From: Candidatus Krumholzibacteriia bacterium
GTDB lineage: Bacteria > Krumholzibacteriota > Krumholzibacteriia > G020349025
Length of the DNA: 46,632 bases
Assembly: GCA_035649275.1 (NCBI GenBank)
Contig: DASRJW010000086.1
Coordinates: 1-46,632, forward strand
Direction of reading: 5' to 3'
Shown: positions 33,735 to 41,748 of the stretch, piece after piece
Position numbering within the stretch: position 1 is the stretch's first letter
Layout: every line of letters starts with the position of its first letter
Translations under genes and position numbers: made by a program
The notes under the pieces: model-generated
What the model was told of the DNA's origin: nothing
Database searches by the model: none
Seen by the model: only the letters and a program-made list of their open reading frames with translations

Positions 33735-34532
33735 TTGGACCTGCTGGGCGTCGTGGTGATCCTGGGTCTCGTGGAGGGGCTGACCGAGTTCCTCCCGGTG
33801 TCCTCCACCGGACACCTCATCCTCGTGGGGCATTGGCTCGGCTTCCAGGGCGAGAACGCCAACACCTTCGACATCGTCATCCAGCTCGGTGCGATCCTGG
33901 CAGTGGTCTGGGAGTACCGTCGCCAGCTCCTCGGCCACGCTCTCACCATGCGGCACGAGCCGCTGTCGCGGCGTTACTACGGCAACATCCTCCTCGCTTT
34001 CCTGCCCGCGGCAGTGCTGGGGTTCCTGCTGCACGACACCTTGAAGGAGCATCTGTTCACGCCGCGGAACGTGGCGCTGGCGCTCATCGCCGGGGCGCTG
34101 TGCATCTACGCCGTCGAAGCCATGAAGCTCCGACCGCGCACGCAAGCGGTGGAACAACTCAGCGTTCGGCAAGCGCTCGCCGTGGGTCTGGCCCAGTGCG
34201 TGGCTCTCTTCCCCGGCTTCAGCCGCGCCGCGGCCACCATCCTCGGCGGCTTGCTCTGCGGCCTCGACCGCCCGACGGCGGCGCGCTTCTCCTTCCTCCT
34301 CGCCATCCCGACGATCCTCGGCGCTGCGGTGCTCGATCTGGCCCGAAGCGCCAAGACACTGGGGCGCGACGACGTTCTCTGGATCGCCGTCGGCCTCGTG
34401 GTCTCCTTCCTCGCCGCCTGGCTGGCGGTGCGCTGGTTCCTGCGCTTCGTGAGCCAGCACTCGCTGCGCCCGTTCGCCACCTACCGCCTGCTCTTGGGTG
34501 GCGTCGTCCTCTTCTTCCTGCGCCGGGCCTGA
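33735..34532 (+). CDS. uppP: Undecaprenyl-diphosphatase UppP (BacA)
   Basis: 265 aa, eight predicted membrane segments. It removes a phosphate from undecaprenyl diphosphate so the lipid carrier can be reused for peptidoglycan and polysaccharide units. Seen: GLVEGLTEFLPVSSTGHLIL (the EX3E motif region) at the N terminus and PGFSRAAATILGG, the PGxSR motif with its Arg and first Ser kept (the second Ser is Ala). A GTG at 33729 is too close to the AGGGGA site; TTG 33735 is six bases from it and gives the usual MDLLG start, so TTG is preferred. Being next to a Wzx/Wzy locus fits demand for carrier recycling. Confidence 0.94.
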   Translation: MDLLGVVVILGLVEGLTEFLPVSSTGHLILVGHWLGFQGENANTFDIVIQLGAILAVVWEYRRQLLGHALTMRHEPLSRRYYGNILLAFLPAAVLGFLLHDTLKEHLFTPRNVALALIAGALCIYAVEAMKLRPRTQAVEQLSVRQALAVGLAQCVALFPGFSRAAATILGGLLCGLDRPTAARFSFLLAIPTILGAAVLDLARSAKTLGRDDVLWIAVGLVVSFLAAWLAVRWFLRFVSQHSLRPFATYRLLLGGVVLFFLRRA

Positions 34533-34561
34533 GCCGAGGCCTTGGCAGGCCCCGGAGCCTG

Positions 34562-34570
34562 TGGTAGCGT
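34562..34570 (+). promoter_or_regulatory. Candidate promoter of bioY
   Basis: TGGTAGCGT in CCTGTGGTAGCGT, extended -10-like, 32 bp before the ATG at 34602. Confidence 0.35.
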
Positions 34571-34601
34571 CGCGCCCGCTCTGCAGCGGGAGGACCAACG
34601 C

Positions 34602-35192
34602 ATGCACGGGACAGTCCGCGCCGCCACGCTCGCCGACCGCATCGGCTCGGCCAGTGCGACTCGTGATCTCTTCTTGATCCTCGGCGCCAGCTTCGGTGTG
34701 GGTTTGCTGGCGCAGCTGGAGATCCGTCTGCCCTGGACGCCGGTGCCTATCACCCTGCAGCCCTTCGGGGTCTTCCTGGCGGGCGCCGCCTTGGGGTGCC
34801 GCCGCGGCGCGCTCGCCATGCTGGCCTATCTCGCTGAGGGCGCTGCCGGCCTGCCCTTCTTCGCCGGCGGCAGCGCTGGTTTCGCCCATCTCCTCGGTCC
34901 GACCGGCGGTTATCTCATCGGCTTCGTGCCAGCTGCCTTCGTCGTCGGCTTCTGCGCCGAGCACGGTTGGGATCGAACGCCGCTCCGCGCCTTCGCGGCG
35001 ATGCTGCTCGGATCGGTGGTGCTGTTCGCTTGCGGCTTGACCCAGCTCGCCGCCTTCGTGCCCCGGGGCGAGTTGCTGCGCGCCGGCCTTTATCCCTTCA
35101 TCCTCGGCGATGTGGTGAAGATGCTGGCGGCGGCGGGCCTCTTGCCACTGCTCTGGAAGCTCCTGGATCGAACCGGCCAGCCGCGCCCTTAG
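34602..35192 (+). CDS. bioY: Biotin transporter S component BioY
   Basis: 196 aa with six hydrophobic segments, the size of BioY. Seen: LILGASFGVGLLAQLEIRLPWTPVPITLQPFGVFLAGAALG (about 26-66), the family-defining PVPITLQ region; AYLAEGAAGLPFFAGG and GPTGGYLIGF; and FILGDVVKMLAAA near the end, the substrate-side motif. It imports biotin alone or with an ECF module, which is not present here. ATG 34602 has GGGAGGA seven bases upstream; an upstream in-frame start at 34542 would put the promoter-like site inside the gene. No biotin-synthesis gene lies nearby. Confidence 0.93.
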   Translation: MHGTVRAATLADRIGSASATRDLFLILGASFGVGLLAQLEIRLPWTPVPITLQPFGVFLAGAALGCRRGALAMLAYLAEGAAGLPFFAGGSAGFAHLLGPTGGYLIGFVPAAFVVGFCAEHGWDRTPLRAFAAMLLGSVVLFACGLTQLAAFVPRGELLRAGLYPFILGDVVKMLAAAGLLPLLWKLLDRTGQPRP

Positions 35193-35230
35193 CATTCGAC
35201 CACTGCCTTGCCGCTCCGCTCCGCGGGCTC

Positions 35231-35236
35231 TATCCT
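35231..35236 (+). promoter_or_regulatory. Candidate -10 of the subtilase gene
   Basis: TATCCT, 55 bp before the ATG at 35291. Weak; it fits the TAN3T spacing seen elsewhere but lacks the upstream G. Confidence 0.22.
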
Positions 35237-35290
35237 TCGAAGAGCCTGCGCTCCCCGCCGCCTCGACCCCCGAGAAGAGGGCAGTCACGC

Positions 35291-38200
35291 ATGCGCTCTG
35301 GCCCGCACGTGGCGAGCGCCCGAGGCCGCCGGCGCCTGGCGTGGCTCGTTTTCCTGCTGGCGTGGCTCGGCGCGGCGACCCTGGCGCGGGCTCAAGCCTT
35401 CACGCCGCAACCGGTACACGGCCGCGTGGTACTGCGTTTGCGACCGCCGGCGTCAGGTACCTTCTCCGAGGCGGCGAAGAGCCCGGATCTCGAGCTCCTG
35501 CACACGCGTTTCGCCGTCAGCCGTTGCGCGCCGCTCTTCGACGGCCCGGGTCGGGGGCCTGCGAAGTCGGAAGTTCGGCTCGCCTCCTTCTACGTCGTCG
35601 ACTTCCCACCCGAGCAGGACCTGGAGATGGTGCGGGGCGCCTATGCGGCGCTCCCGGAAGTCGAGAGCGCCGAGCTCGACTGGATGCACCCGCTCCTGCT
35701 CGAAACCGATGACTTCGCCGGGCAATGGCATCTGGAGAGCACTTCGGGGAGGGACGCGCACGTCACTGGAGGTTGGAACCACTCGATCGGCGATACCAGT
35801 GTGGTCCTCGCCATCGCCGATTCCGGTGTGGACTGGATGCATCCCGATCTGGGCGGCAGCGGCCCCGGCGGGACCGGGGGCAACATCTGGACGAACTGGG
35901 TGGAGTTCCATGGCACCGGCGGTGTGGACGACGACGGCAACGGTAAGGTGGACGACGTGCGGGGCTGGGACTTCGTGTCCAACCTGAACAGCCCCTGGCC
36001 GGCCTGGCCCGGAGAGGACTCTTCCCAGCCCGATGCCGACCCACGGGACTTCAACGGTCACGGCACGCATGTGGCGGGGATCGCCGGAGCGCGGACGAAC
36101 AACGGCGACGGTGTCGCCGGTGTGGGTTTCCGTTGCCGCATCCTGCCGCTGCGCATTGGCGGCTCGGTGCACGACCCCGCCGACCCCGACGGACTGGAAC
36201 AAGGCGTGGTGTTCATGACCTATGCCGCTCAGGCCATTCGTTATGCCACGCTGGAGGGAGCCACGGCGATCAACTGCAGCTGGGGCTCGTCCTTCGATTC
36301 CTTTCTCGCCGCCGCCGTGGACGACGCGGTCGCAGCGGGTGTCATCGTCGTCGTCGCCGCCGGCAACGACAACCATGACCTTCCCAGCTACCTGGGGTCA
36401 CGCGGGGATTGCCTCGACGTGGCGGCCACGACGCCGGGGGATGTCAAGGCTACGTTCTCCAACTTCGGCTCCTGGGTGGACATTGCCGCTCCCGGCGTGG
36501 ACATCTTGAGCACCTACTACGATCACAACGCCGACCAGCACGGCTATCGTCTGTTGCAGGGCACTTCGATGGCGGCGCCCGTCGTCACCGGTCTCGTGGG
36601 CCTGGTGAAGGCCCGCTACCCCTTCCTCCGGGGAGCCTTGCTGCGCCAGCAGATCCTGGCGGGCGCCGATGACCTGGACGCAAGTGATCCGGAGCATGCC
36701 GGCATGCTGGGGCGCGGGCGGGTGAACGCGCTCCGCACCTTCGATGATCGCTTCCTCACCATCCCCGGCGATTACCCGAGCATCGCCAAGGCGCTGGCAG
36801 CGAGCGGCGCGGGCGACACGCTCGCGGTGCGCGGCGGCGTCCCCCTTGGCCCACCGCTCTTGGTGCAGAAATCCGGTCGCACGCTGCTGGGGGGATGGGA
36901 TGCGAACTTCACGAGCCGCGATCCCGGCAACCCGAGCCTGATCGAGGTGAACGGCACCGGTCCGTGCCTGGAGTTCGGCGCCGGTGTCGACAGCACGACG
37001 GTGGTGGACTCCTTCCGTTTCTCCGGTGGCGCTGCCCGCTTCCTCTCCGACCCGAGCGGGCGCTTCGGCGGCGGCGTTCTCTGCATCGATGCCTCCCCGG
37101 TGCTCCGTCACTGCACCTTCAGCGGCAATCGGTCCGGCGACGCCGCCGAGGCCGGCGGCGGCGGCGGCGGTTTCTTCGCGCGCTCGCAAGCTCGCCTCGT
37201 CGACTGCCACTTCCTCGGCAACAGCGCCAGCCGCGGTGCGGGTCTGTACCTGCTCGACGCGATGCTGCACCTCGAGCAGTGCCGGGCGGAGAAGAATCAA
37301 GCCCCGGCAGCAGCGGGATCCCGCGGCGGCGGCGTCTACCTCGACGGCGGCACGCTGGTCGCCGACGGCCTGCAGCTCGCCGACAATGGGCTGGTGGAAG
37401 AAGGCGGCGGGATCTGCGCGCGAGCGGCGCGACTGCTGCTGCGCAATGCCCGCTGCAGCACGAACCTGGCGGTGAATGGCGGCGGCATCGCGCTCCGCGA
37501 GGGGAGCACGCTGGAGCTCGTGGCCTCGGTGTTGTGGAACAACCGGGCCAACCAGCTGGGCGGTGGTCTCTACGGGCTCGATTCCCAGGGCGAGCTGAGC
37601 AACGTCACCTTGCACGCCAACCATGGGCTCGGGGGCGCGCTCTTCGTGCAGCGGGGATCCGGCCCCTGGGGCCTGTCCAACAGCATCTGCAGCGGCCACG
37701 GGAGCACGGCGCTCTTCTTCTTCGCCACGACGGCGAGCCTCGATTACAACCTCTACTGGGCCAATCCGTCGGGTGACTTGCAAGGGGCGACGTATGGTGC
37801 CCACGATCTCGTGGCCGATCCGCTCTTCGTCGACGCGACCGCTGGTGACGTGGCGCTCGGGCTGCACTCGCCGGCTCTCGACAGCGGCGAGCCGGCGGCG
37901 GGCCTGGCGGATCCCGACGGTTCGCGCAACGATCGCGGTGCCTTCGGCGGGCCGCTGACCTCGCGCCGGACACTGCCGGCGCCCCAGCTTCTCGCCGCCC
38001 GCCACATCGGCGGCGTCACCACCGTCGCGTGGACGCCGAACACCGAAGCCGACGTGGCTTCCTATGCCGTGTATCGCGGCCCCGACTCCGACTTCGTCCC
38101 CGCGGCGCTCACCTACGTGGGAAGCGCTGCGGCGTCACAGACGAGCTTCGCCGATCCGAACGGGAGCGAGGGCGACTGGTATCGGCTGGCCGCGGTGGAC

Positions 38201-38605
38201 GGCCGCGGCGCCTCCTCCGGTTTCCGCGCCGCGCTCCGCTCCGAGACCCAGGACTTGCTGCTCCCCGTCGGGCCCAGCCTGAGCACGCGGGAGCACCTGC
38301 CCTCGACCCCGGCAGCGCCGCCCACCCCCGTTTTCACCTTGCATCCGGGGAACCCGAACCCTTCCAATCCCTCGACGCGCCTCGCTTTCGAGCTGCCCGT
38401 GGGGGCTCGGGCCCGCCTGGAAATCCTCGACGTGCGGGGGCGACTCGTCCGTCTCCTCGTCGATGGACCGCTGCCGGCGGGACCGGGGGCAGTGGACTGG
38501 GACGGCCGCGACCGGCTGGGGCGCGAGGCGCCGAGCGGCGTCTACGTCGTGCGGTTCGCCGCGGCGACCTGGTGCACGACGCGCAAGCTCACCCTGGTTC
38601 GATAG
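35291..38605 (+). CDS. Secreted subtilisin-like (S8) serine protease with beta-helix, Fn3-like and FlgD-type C-terminal domains
   Basis: 1104 aa. Signal peptide: RRRLAWLVFLLAWLGAATLARAQA (cleavage after the ARA near residue 35). A propeptide-like region is followed by the S8 domain with Asp in ADSGVDWMHPD (about 177), His in NGHGTHVAG (about 257), the oxyanion Asn in VVAAGND and Ser in GTSMAAPVV (about 424). From roughly 490 to 870 come short Gly-rich, right-handed beta-helix-like repeats, then a fibronectin-III-like domain (VAWTPNTEADVASYAVYRG) and a C-terminal FlgD-Ig-like domain (VDWDGRDRLGREAPSGVYVVRF). The last is the type often seen on secreted proteins of FCB candidate phyla. Role: extracellular or surface protease. 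Start ATG 35291 precedes the signal peptide. Confidence 0.9.
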   Translation: MRSGPHVASARGRRRLAWLVFLLAWLGAATLARAQAFTPQPVHGRVVLRLRPPASGTFSEAAKSPDLELLHTRFAVSRCAPLFDGPGRGPAKSEVRLASFYVVDFPPEQDLEMVRGAYAALPEVESAELDWMHPLLLETDDFAGQWHLESTSGRDAHVTGGWNHSIGDTSVVLAIADSGVDWMHPDLGGSGPGGTGGNIWTNWVEFHGTGGVDDDGNGKVDDVRGWDFVSNLNSPWPAWPGEDSSQPDADPRDFNGHGTHVAGIAGARTNNGDGVAGVGFRCRILPLRIGGSVHDPADPDGLEQGVVFMTYAAQAIRYATLEGATAINCSWGSSFDSFLAAAVDDAVAAGVIVVVAAGNDNHDLPSYLGSRGDCLDVAATTPGDVKATFSNFGSWVDIAAPGVDILSTYYDHNADQHGYRLLQGTSMAAPVVTGLVGLVKARYPFLRGALLRQQILAGADDLDASDPEHAGMLGRGRVNALRTFDDRFLTIPGDYPSIAKALAASGAGDTLAVRGGVPLGPPLLVQKSGRTLLGGWDANFTSRDPGNPSLIEVNGTGPCLEFGAGVDSTTVVDSFRFSGGAARFLSDPSGRFGGGVLCIDASPVLRHCTFSGNRSGDAAEAGGGGGGFFARSQARLVDCHFLGNSASRGAGLYLLDAMLHLEQCRAEKNQAPAAAGSRGGGVYLDGGTLVADGLQLADNGLVEEGGGICARAARLLLRNARCSTNLAVNGGGIALREGSTLELVASVLWNNRANQLGGGLYGLDSQGELSNVTLHANHGLGGALFVQRGSGPWGLSNSICSGHGSTALFFFATTASLDYNLYWANPSGDLQGATYGAHDLVADPLFVDATAGDVALGLHSPALDSGEPAAGLADPDGSRNDRGAFGGPLTSRRTLPAPQLLAARHIGGVTTVAWTPNTEADVASYAVYRGPDSDFVPAALTYVGSAAASQTSFADPNGSEGDWYRLAAVDGRGASSGFRAALRSETQDLLLPVGPSLSTREHLPSTPAAPPTPVFTLHPGNPNPSNPSTRLAFELPVGARARLEILDVRGRLVRLLVDGPLPAGPGAVDWDGRDRLGREAPSGVYVVRFAAATWCTTRKLTLVR

Positions 38606-38613
38606 GAAGTTCC

Positions 38614-39315
38614 GTGGCCTACGACGTCGTGGTGTTCGGCGCCCATCCGGACGATGCCGAGATGGCAATGGGCGGCACCATCGCCAAGTTGACGCGGGCG
38701 GGGAAGTCCCTCCTCCTCGTCAGCCTGACCCGGGGCGAGGCAGGGAGTCACGGGACGCAGGAGGAACGCGAGCGGGAAGCGGCCGATGCTGCCGCGGTCC
38801 TGGGTTGCGAGCACCGGCTGCTCGACTTCCCGGACTCCCGGCTCGAGTCGAACCTGGAGGGAAGGGAACGGCTGCTGCGGCTGTTGCGGGAGCTGCGCCC
38901 GGCGCTGGTGTTCGCCCCGCACTACACCAACCGAGGTGGCCATCACGACGGCGCGGCGCACGTGGATCACCTGGTGACGGGGAACCTGGTCCGCGAGGCG
39001 GTGAAGCTGGCGCGCGTGCGCGGCGTGGAGCGTGCGCTGCCGGCCCACGACGTGCAGCGGCTGTATTACTACATGGTGCCGCGGGACATGGTCCCGTCGC
39101 TCCTCGTGGACGTGACCGCCGAGTTCGACACCCTGGTCCGCGCCATCCAGGCCTACCGCACCCAGATGGCCATCGACCGCCGGGGCACCCCGATCCTCGA
39201 GATCCTGGCGGCCTACCGGCGCTACCTGGGCATCGCCGCCGGTTGCACCTACGCCGAGTCTTTCCTGTGCGAAGAGCCCCTGCGCGCCGATGCGGAGCTG
39301 CTCTTTCGCCTCTGA
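38614..39315 (+). CDS. bshB1: PIG-L/LmbE-family deacetylase, BshB1-like
   Basis: 233 aa. N terminus VVVFGAHPDDAEMAMGGTI with the zinc-binding His-Pro-Asp-Asp of the PIG-L family, then TRGEAGSHGTQEEREREA, LDFPDSRLE and HHDGAAHVDHLVTGNL giving the third zinc His. The pattern GSHGT, DSRLE and YYYMVPRDMVPS matches BshB1, which deacetylates GlcNAc-malate in bacillithiol synthesis. A sugar-antibiotic or mycothiol-type relative is the alternative; no bshA or bshC is in the window. GTG 38614 is 8 bp after the protease stop with AGGAAG four bases upstream, so it may be cotranscribed with it. Confidence 0.85.
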   Translation: MAYDVVVFGAHPDDAEMAMGGTIAKLTRAGKSLLLVSLTRGEAGSHGTQEEREREAADAAAVLGCEHRLLDFPDSRLESNLEGRERLLRLLRELRPALVFAPHYTNRGGHHDGAAHVDHLVTGNLVREAVKLARVRGVERALPAHDVQRLYYYMVPRDMVPSLLVDVTAEFDTLVRAIQAYRTQMAIDRRGTPILEILAAYRRYLGIAAGCTYAESFLCEEPLRADAELLFRL

Positions 39316-39379
39316 AGCGAGCGGCCTCGCGTCCTCGGCCCCCGCGCACCCGCCCTGCCGGCGCCGCCACCAGACAAGC

Positions 39380-39388
39380 TGGTATACT
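39380..39388 (+). promoter_or_regulatory. Promoter of the carbamoyltransferase/DUF5989 module
   Basis: TGGTATACT, an extended -10 with 5 of 6 -10 bases, 51 bp before the small gene at 39439. Best single promoter of the plus strand here; no good -35. Confidence 0.5.
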
Positions 39389-39438
39389 CTCCCCGCCAAG
39401 CACCTGGTAGCCGAGGAGAACCGCGGACTGCACTCCCC

Positions 39439-39675
39439 ATGTCGGTGAAAAGAATCCTAGGCAAGCTCTGGGCGGGCTGGAAGCGCTTCGCCCACGTCGT
39501 CGGGGTCGTCAACCGGCACGTGTTCCTGACCGTGTTCTACTTCGTCTTCGTGCACTTGGTGAACCTGGGCTTGCGGCTCTTCCGGGTCGATCTCCTCGAC
39601 CGGCGGCTGGCCGCGGCGGCGACCTACTGGCGTGACAAGGACACCCGCAGCGGCGAGTACCGACACCAGTTCTGA
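39439..39675 (+). CDS. Small conserved membrane protein of carbamoyltransferase modules (78 aa)
   Basis: 78 aa. A basic N terminus (KRILGKLWAGWKRF) is followed by one long hydrophobic segment, VFLTVFYFVFVHLVNLGLRLF (about 28-48), and a charged tail ending TYWRDKDTRSGEYRHQF. Small proteins of this layout are familiar directly upstream of NodU-like carbamoyltransferases in glycan loci, sometimes named with SxtJ; I recall this association rather than having checked it. It is 9 bp from the carbamoyltransferase and shares its promoter. It could anchor the enzyme at the membrane; no function is established. Confidence 0.7.
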   Translation: MSVKRILGKLWAGWKRFAHVVGVVNRHVFLTVFYFVFVHLVNLGLRLFRVDLLDRRLAAAATYWRDKDTRSGEYRHQF

Positions 39676-39684
39676 TCGAGCACC

Positions 39685-41421
39685 ATGAACATCTTGGGAA
39701 TCTCCGCCTTCTATCACGATTCCGCCGCCTGCCTCCTGCAGGACGGCCGCCTGGTGGCCGCGGCCTCGGAAGAGCGCTTCACGCGCAAGAAGCACGACCA
39801 CGACTTCCCGCTCAACGCGGCGCGCTACTGCCTGCGCGAGGGTGGCATTACCGCCGCCGATCTCGATTACGTCGGCTTCTACGACAAGCCGCTGCTCAAG
39901 TTCGAACGCATCCTCTACACCTACCTCGCCACCTTCCCTCGTTCGTTCCCTTCCTTCATGAAGGCGATCCCGCTCTGGTTGCGGGAGAAGCTGTGGACGC
40001 CGGGGACGATCCGGAAGGAGCTCGACTACCGCGGTCCCGTCCTCTTCGCCGAGCACCACGAGTCGCACGCGGCCAGCGCCTTCCTGCTCTCGCCGTTCAC
40101 GGAAGCGGCGCTGCTCACCGTGGATGGGGTGGGCGAGTGGGCCACGGCGACGCTCGGGGTGGGGCGGGACCGGCGGGTGGAGATCCGCAAGGAGATCCGC
40201 TTCCCCCATTCCTTGGGTCTCTTGTACAGCGCCTTCACCTACTACCTAGGTTTCAAGGTGAACAGCGCCGAGTACAAGGTGATGGGTCTCGCCCCCTACG
40301 GCCAGCCGAAGTACAGGCGGGAGATGGAGAAGCTCATCGACATCAAGGAGGATGGCAGCTTCAAACTCAACATGGACTACTTCGCCTACGACTACGGGCT
40401 GACCATGACCAACGGCAAGTTCTCCGAGCTCTTCGGGGGCGAGCCGCGGGCGCCGGAATCGAAGCTCACCCAGCGCGAGATGGACATCGCCGCCAGCATC
40501 CAGGAGATCACCGAGATCGTCATGCTGCGCATGTCGAACTGGCTGCACAAGGAGACCGGGCTGGACAAGCTGTGCATGGCCGGCGGTGTGGCGCTCAACT
40601 GCGTGGCCAACGGCCGCATCCTGCGGGAAACGCCCTTCCGGGACATCTTCGTGCAGCCGGCGGCGGGGGACGCCGGCGGCTCCCTCGGGGTGGCGGCGCT
40701 CATCTGGCACTCCATCCTGGGGAACGAGCGCGGCCCCGGCATGCAGCACGCCTATCTGGGTCCTTCGTACAGCAGCGAAGAGATCCGCAGCTATCTCGAC
40801 GGCAACGGCATCCGCTACCAGGAGCTGGAGCGCGAGGCGCTGCTCGACCGCACCGCCCAGCTCATCGAGGAGCAGAACGTGGTCGGTTGGTTCCAGGGGC
40901 GGATGGAGTTCGGGCCGCGGGCGCTGGGAGGCCGCAGCATTCTGGCGGACGCCCGCAACCCGGCCAACAAGGACGTGGTCAATCTGAAGATCAAGTTCCG
41001 CGAGAGCTTCCGCCCCTTCGCCCCGACCGTGCTCGAGGACAAGGTGTCGGAGTGGTTCGAGCTGGAGCAGCCGAGCCCCTACATGCTGCTCGTGGCTCAG
41101 GTGCGCGAGGACCGGCGCACCATCCCCTCGGTGACCCACGTGGACGGGAGCGCCCGCATCCAGACGGTGAACCGCGAGCAGAATCCGCTCTTCTACGACC
41201 TCATCCGTCGCTTCGAGACGCGCACGGGCTGTCCGGTGATCATCAACACCTCATTCAATGTTCGCGGCGAGCCCATCGTTTGCACGCCCCACGACGCCTA
41301 CCTCTGCTTCATGCGCACCGACATGGACCATCTGGTGCTGGATCGTTTCGTCCTGGACAAGCGGGAGATGCAGCCGCTGGCCGAGGACGTGGACTGGCGC
41401 AATCTCTTCGAGCTGGATTGA
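39685..41421 (+). CDS. Carbamoyltransferase, NodU/CmcH/TobZ family, copy 2
   Basis: 578 aa. Seen: MNILGISAFYHDSAACLLQDG and AASEERFTRKKHDHDFP; AEHHESHAASAFLLSPF near 122 (metal-binding His); LLTVDGVGEWATA; NSAEYKVMGLAPYG; LCMAGGVALNCVANGRIL; the C-terminal part GRMEFGPRALGGRSILADARN and INTSFNVRGEPIVCTP. All motifs are intact. It is clearly different from copy 1 at 23849 and belongs to the more classical NodU branch. It sits between a 78-aa and a 59-aa membrane protein, with a glycosyltransferase downstream, suggesting O-carbamoylation of a membrane-linked glycan. Confidence 0.94.
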   Translation: MNILGISAFYHDSAACLLQDGRLVAAASEERFTRKKHDHDFPLNAARYCLREGGITAADLDYVGFYDKPLLKFERILYTYLATFPRSFPSFMKAIPLWLREKLWTPGTIRKELDYRGPVLFAEHHESHAASAFLLSPFTEAALLTVDGVGEWATATLGVGRDRRVEIRKEIRFPHSLGLLYSAFTYYLGFKVNSAEYKVMGLAPYGQPKYRREMEKLIDIKEDGSFKLNMDYFAYDYGLTMTNGKFSELFGGEPRAPESKLTQREMDIAASIQEITEIVMLRMSNWLHKETGLDKLCMAGGVALNCVANGRILRETPFRDIFVQPAAGDAGGSLGVAALIWHSILGNERGPGMQHAYLGPSYSSEEIRSYLDGNGIRYQELEREALLDRTAQLIEEQNVVGWFQGRMEFGPRALGGRSILADARNPANKDVVNLKIKFRESFRPFAPTVLEDKVSEWFELEQPSPYMLLVAQVREDRRTIPSVTHVDGSARIQTVNREQNPLFYDLIRRFETRTGCPVIINTSFNVRGEPIVCTPHDAYLCFMRTDMDHLVLDRFVLDKREMQPLAEDVDWRNLFELD

Positions 41422-41481
41422 GTGCCCGAGCTCGGCGGGAGGCACCCGCCGGCGTGGTGCGTGGCCGCGGGCGCTCCGTCA

Positions 41482-41490
41482 TGGTAGGCT
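41482..41490 (+). promoter_or_regulatory. Candidate promoter before the DUF5989-like gene
   Basis: TGGTAGGCT, extended -10-like, 31 bp before the ATG at 41521. The small gene may therefore also be transcribed independently of the carbamoyltransferase. Confidence 0.3.
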
Positions 41491-41520
41491 GGAAAGGTCT
41501 CGTTTCCGAGGGGGAGGCTC

Positions 41521-41700
41521 ATGGGATTCAAGGACAACCTGCGCGAGAAGCTCAGCATCTTCCGTGAGCTCTGGCTCTTCATGCGGGTGCGCAAGAAGTT
41601 CTGGCTGGGACCGATCATGCTGGTGCTGCTGCTGCTCGGGATGCTCATCGTCTTCACCGAGGGCTCGGCGCTGGCGCCCTTCATCTACACGCTCTTCTAG
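41521..41700 (+). CDS. Small membrane protein, DUF5989-like (59 aa)
   Basis: 59 aa, read directly from the DNA. It begins MGFKDNLREKLSIFRELWLF, has a basic MRVRKKFW stretch, one hydrophobic segment PIMLVLLLLGMLIVF and ends EGSALAPFIYTLF. The RELWxFLRxRKKxWLxPI and the EGSALAPFIYTLF ending are what I know as DUF5989, which co-occurs with carbamoyltransferases. ATG 41521 has a strong GGGGGAGG upstream. One membrane helix with the C terminus probably outside. Function unknown; a membrane partner of the carbamoyltransferase is inferred. Confidence 0.8.
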   Translation: MGFKDNLREKLSIFRELWLFMRVRKKFWLGPIMLVLLLLGMLIVFTEGSALAPFIYTLF

Positions 41701-41748
41701 CGCGCTGCACCGCGGCCTCGGCTCGGGCGGGGCGGGCCGGGAGGCCGG

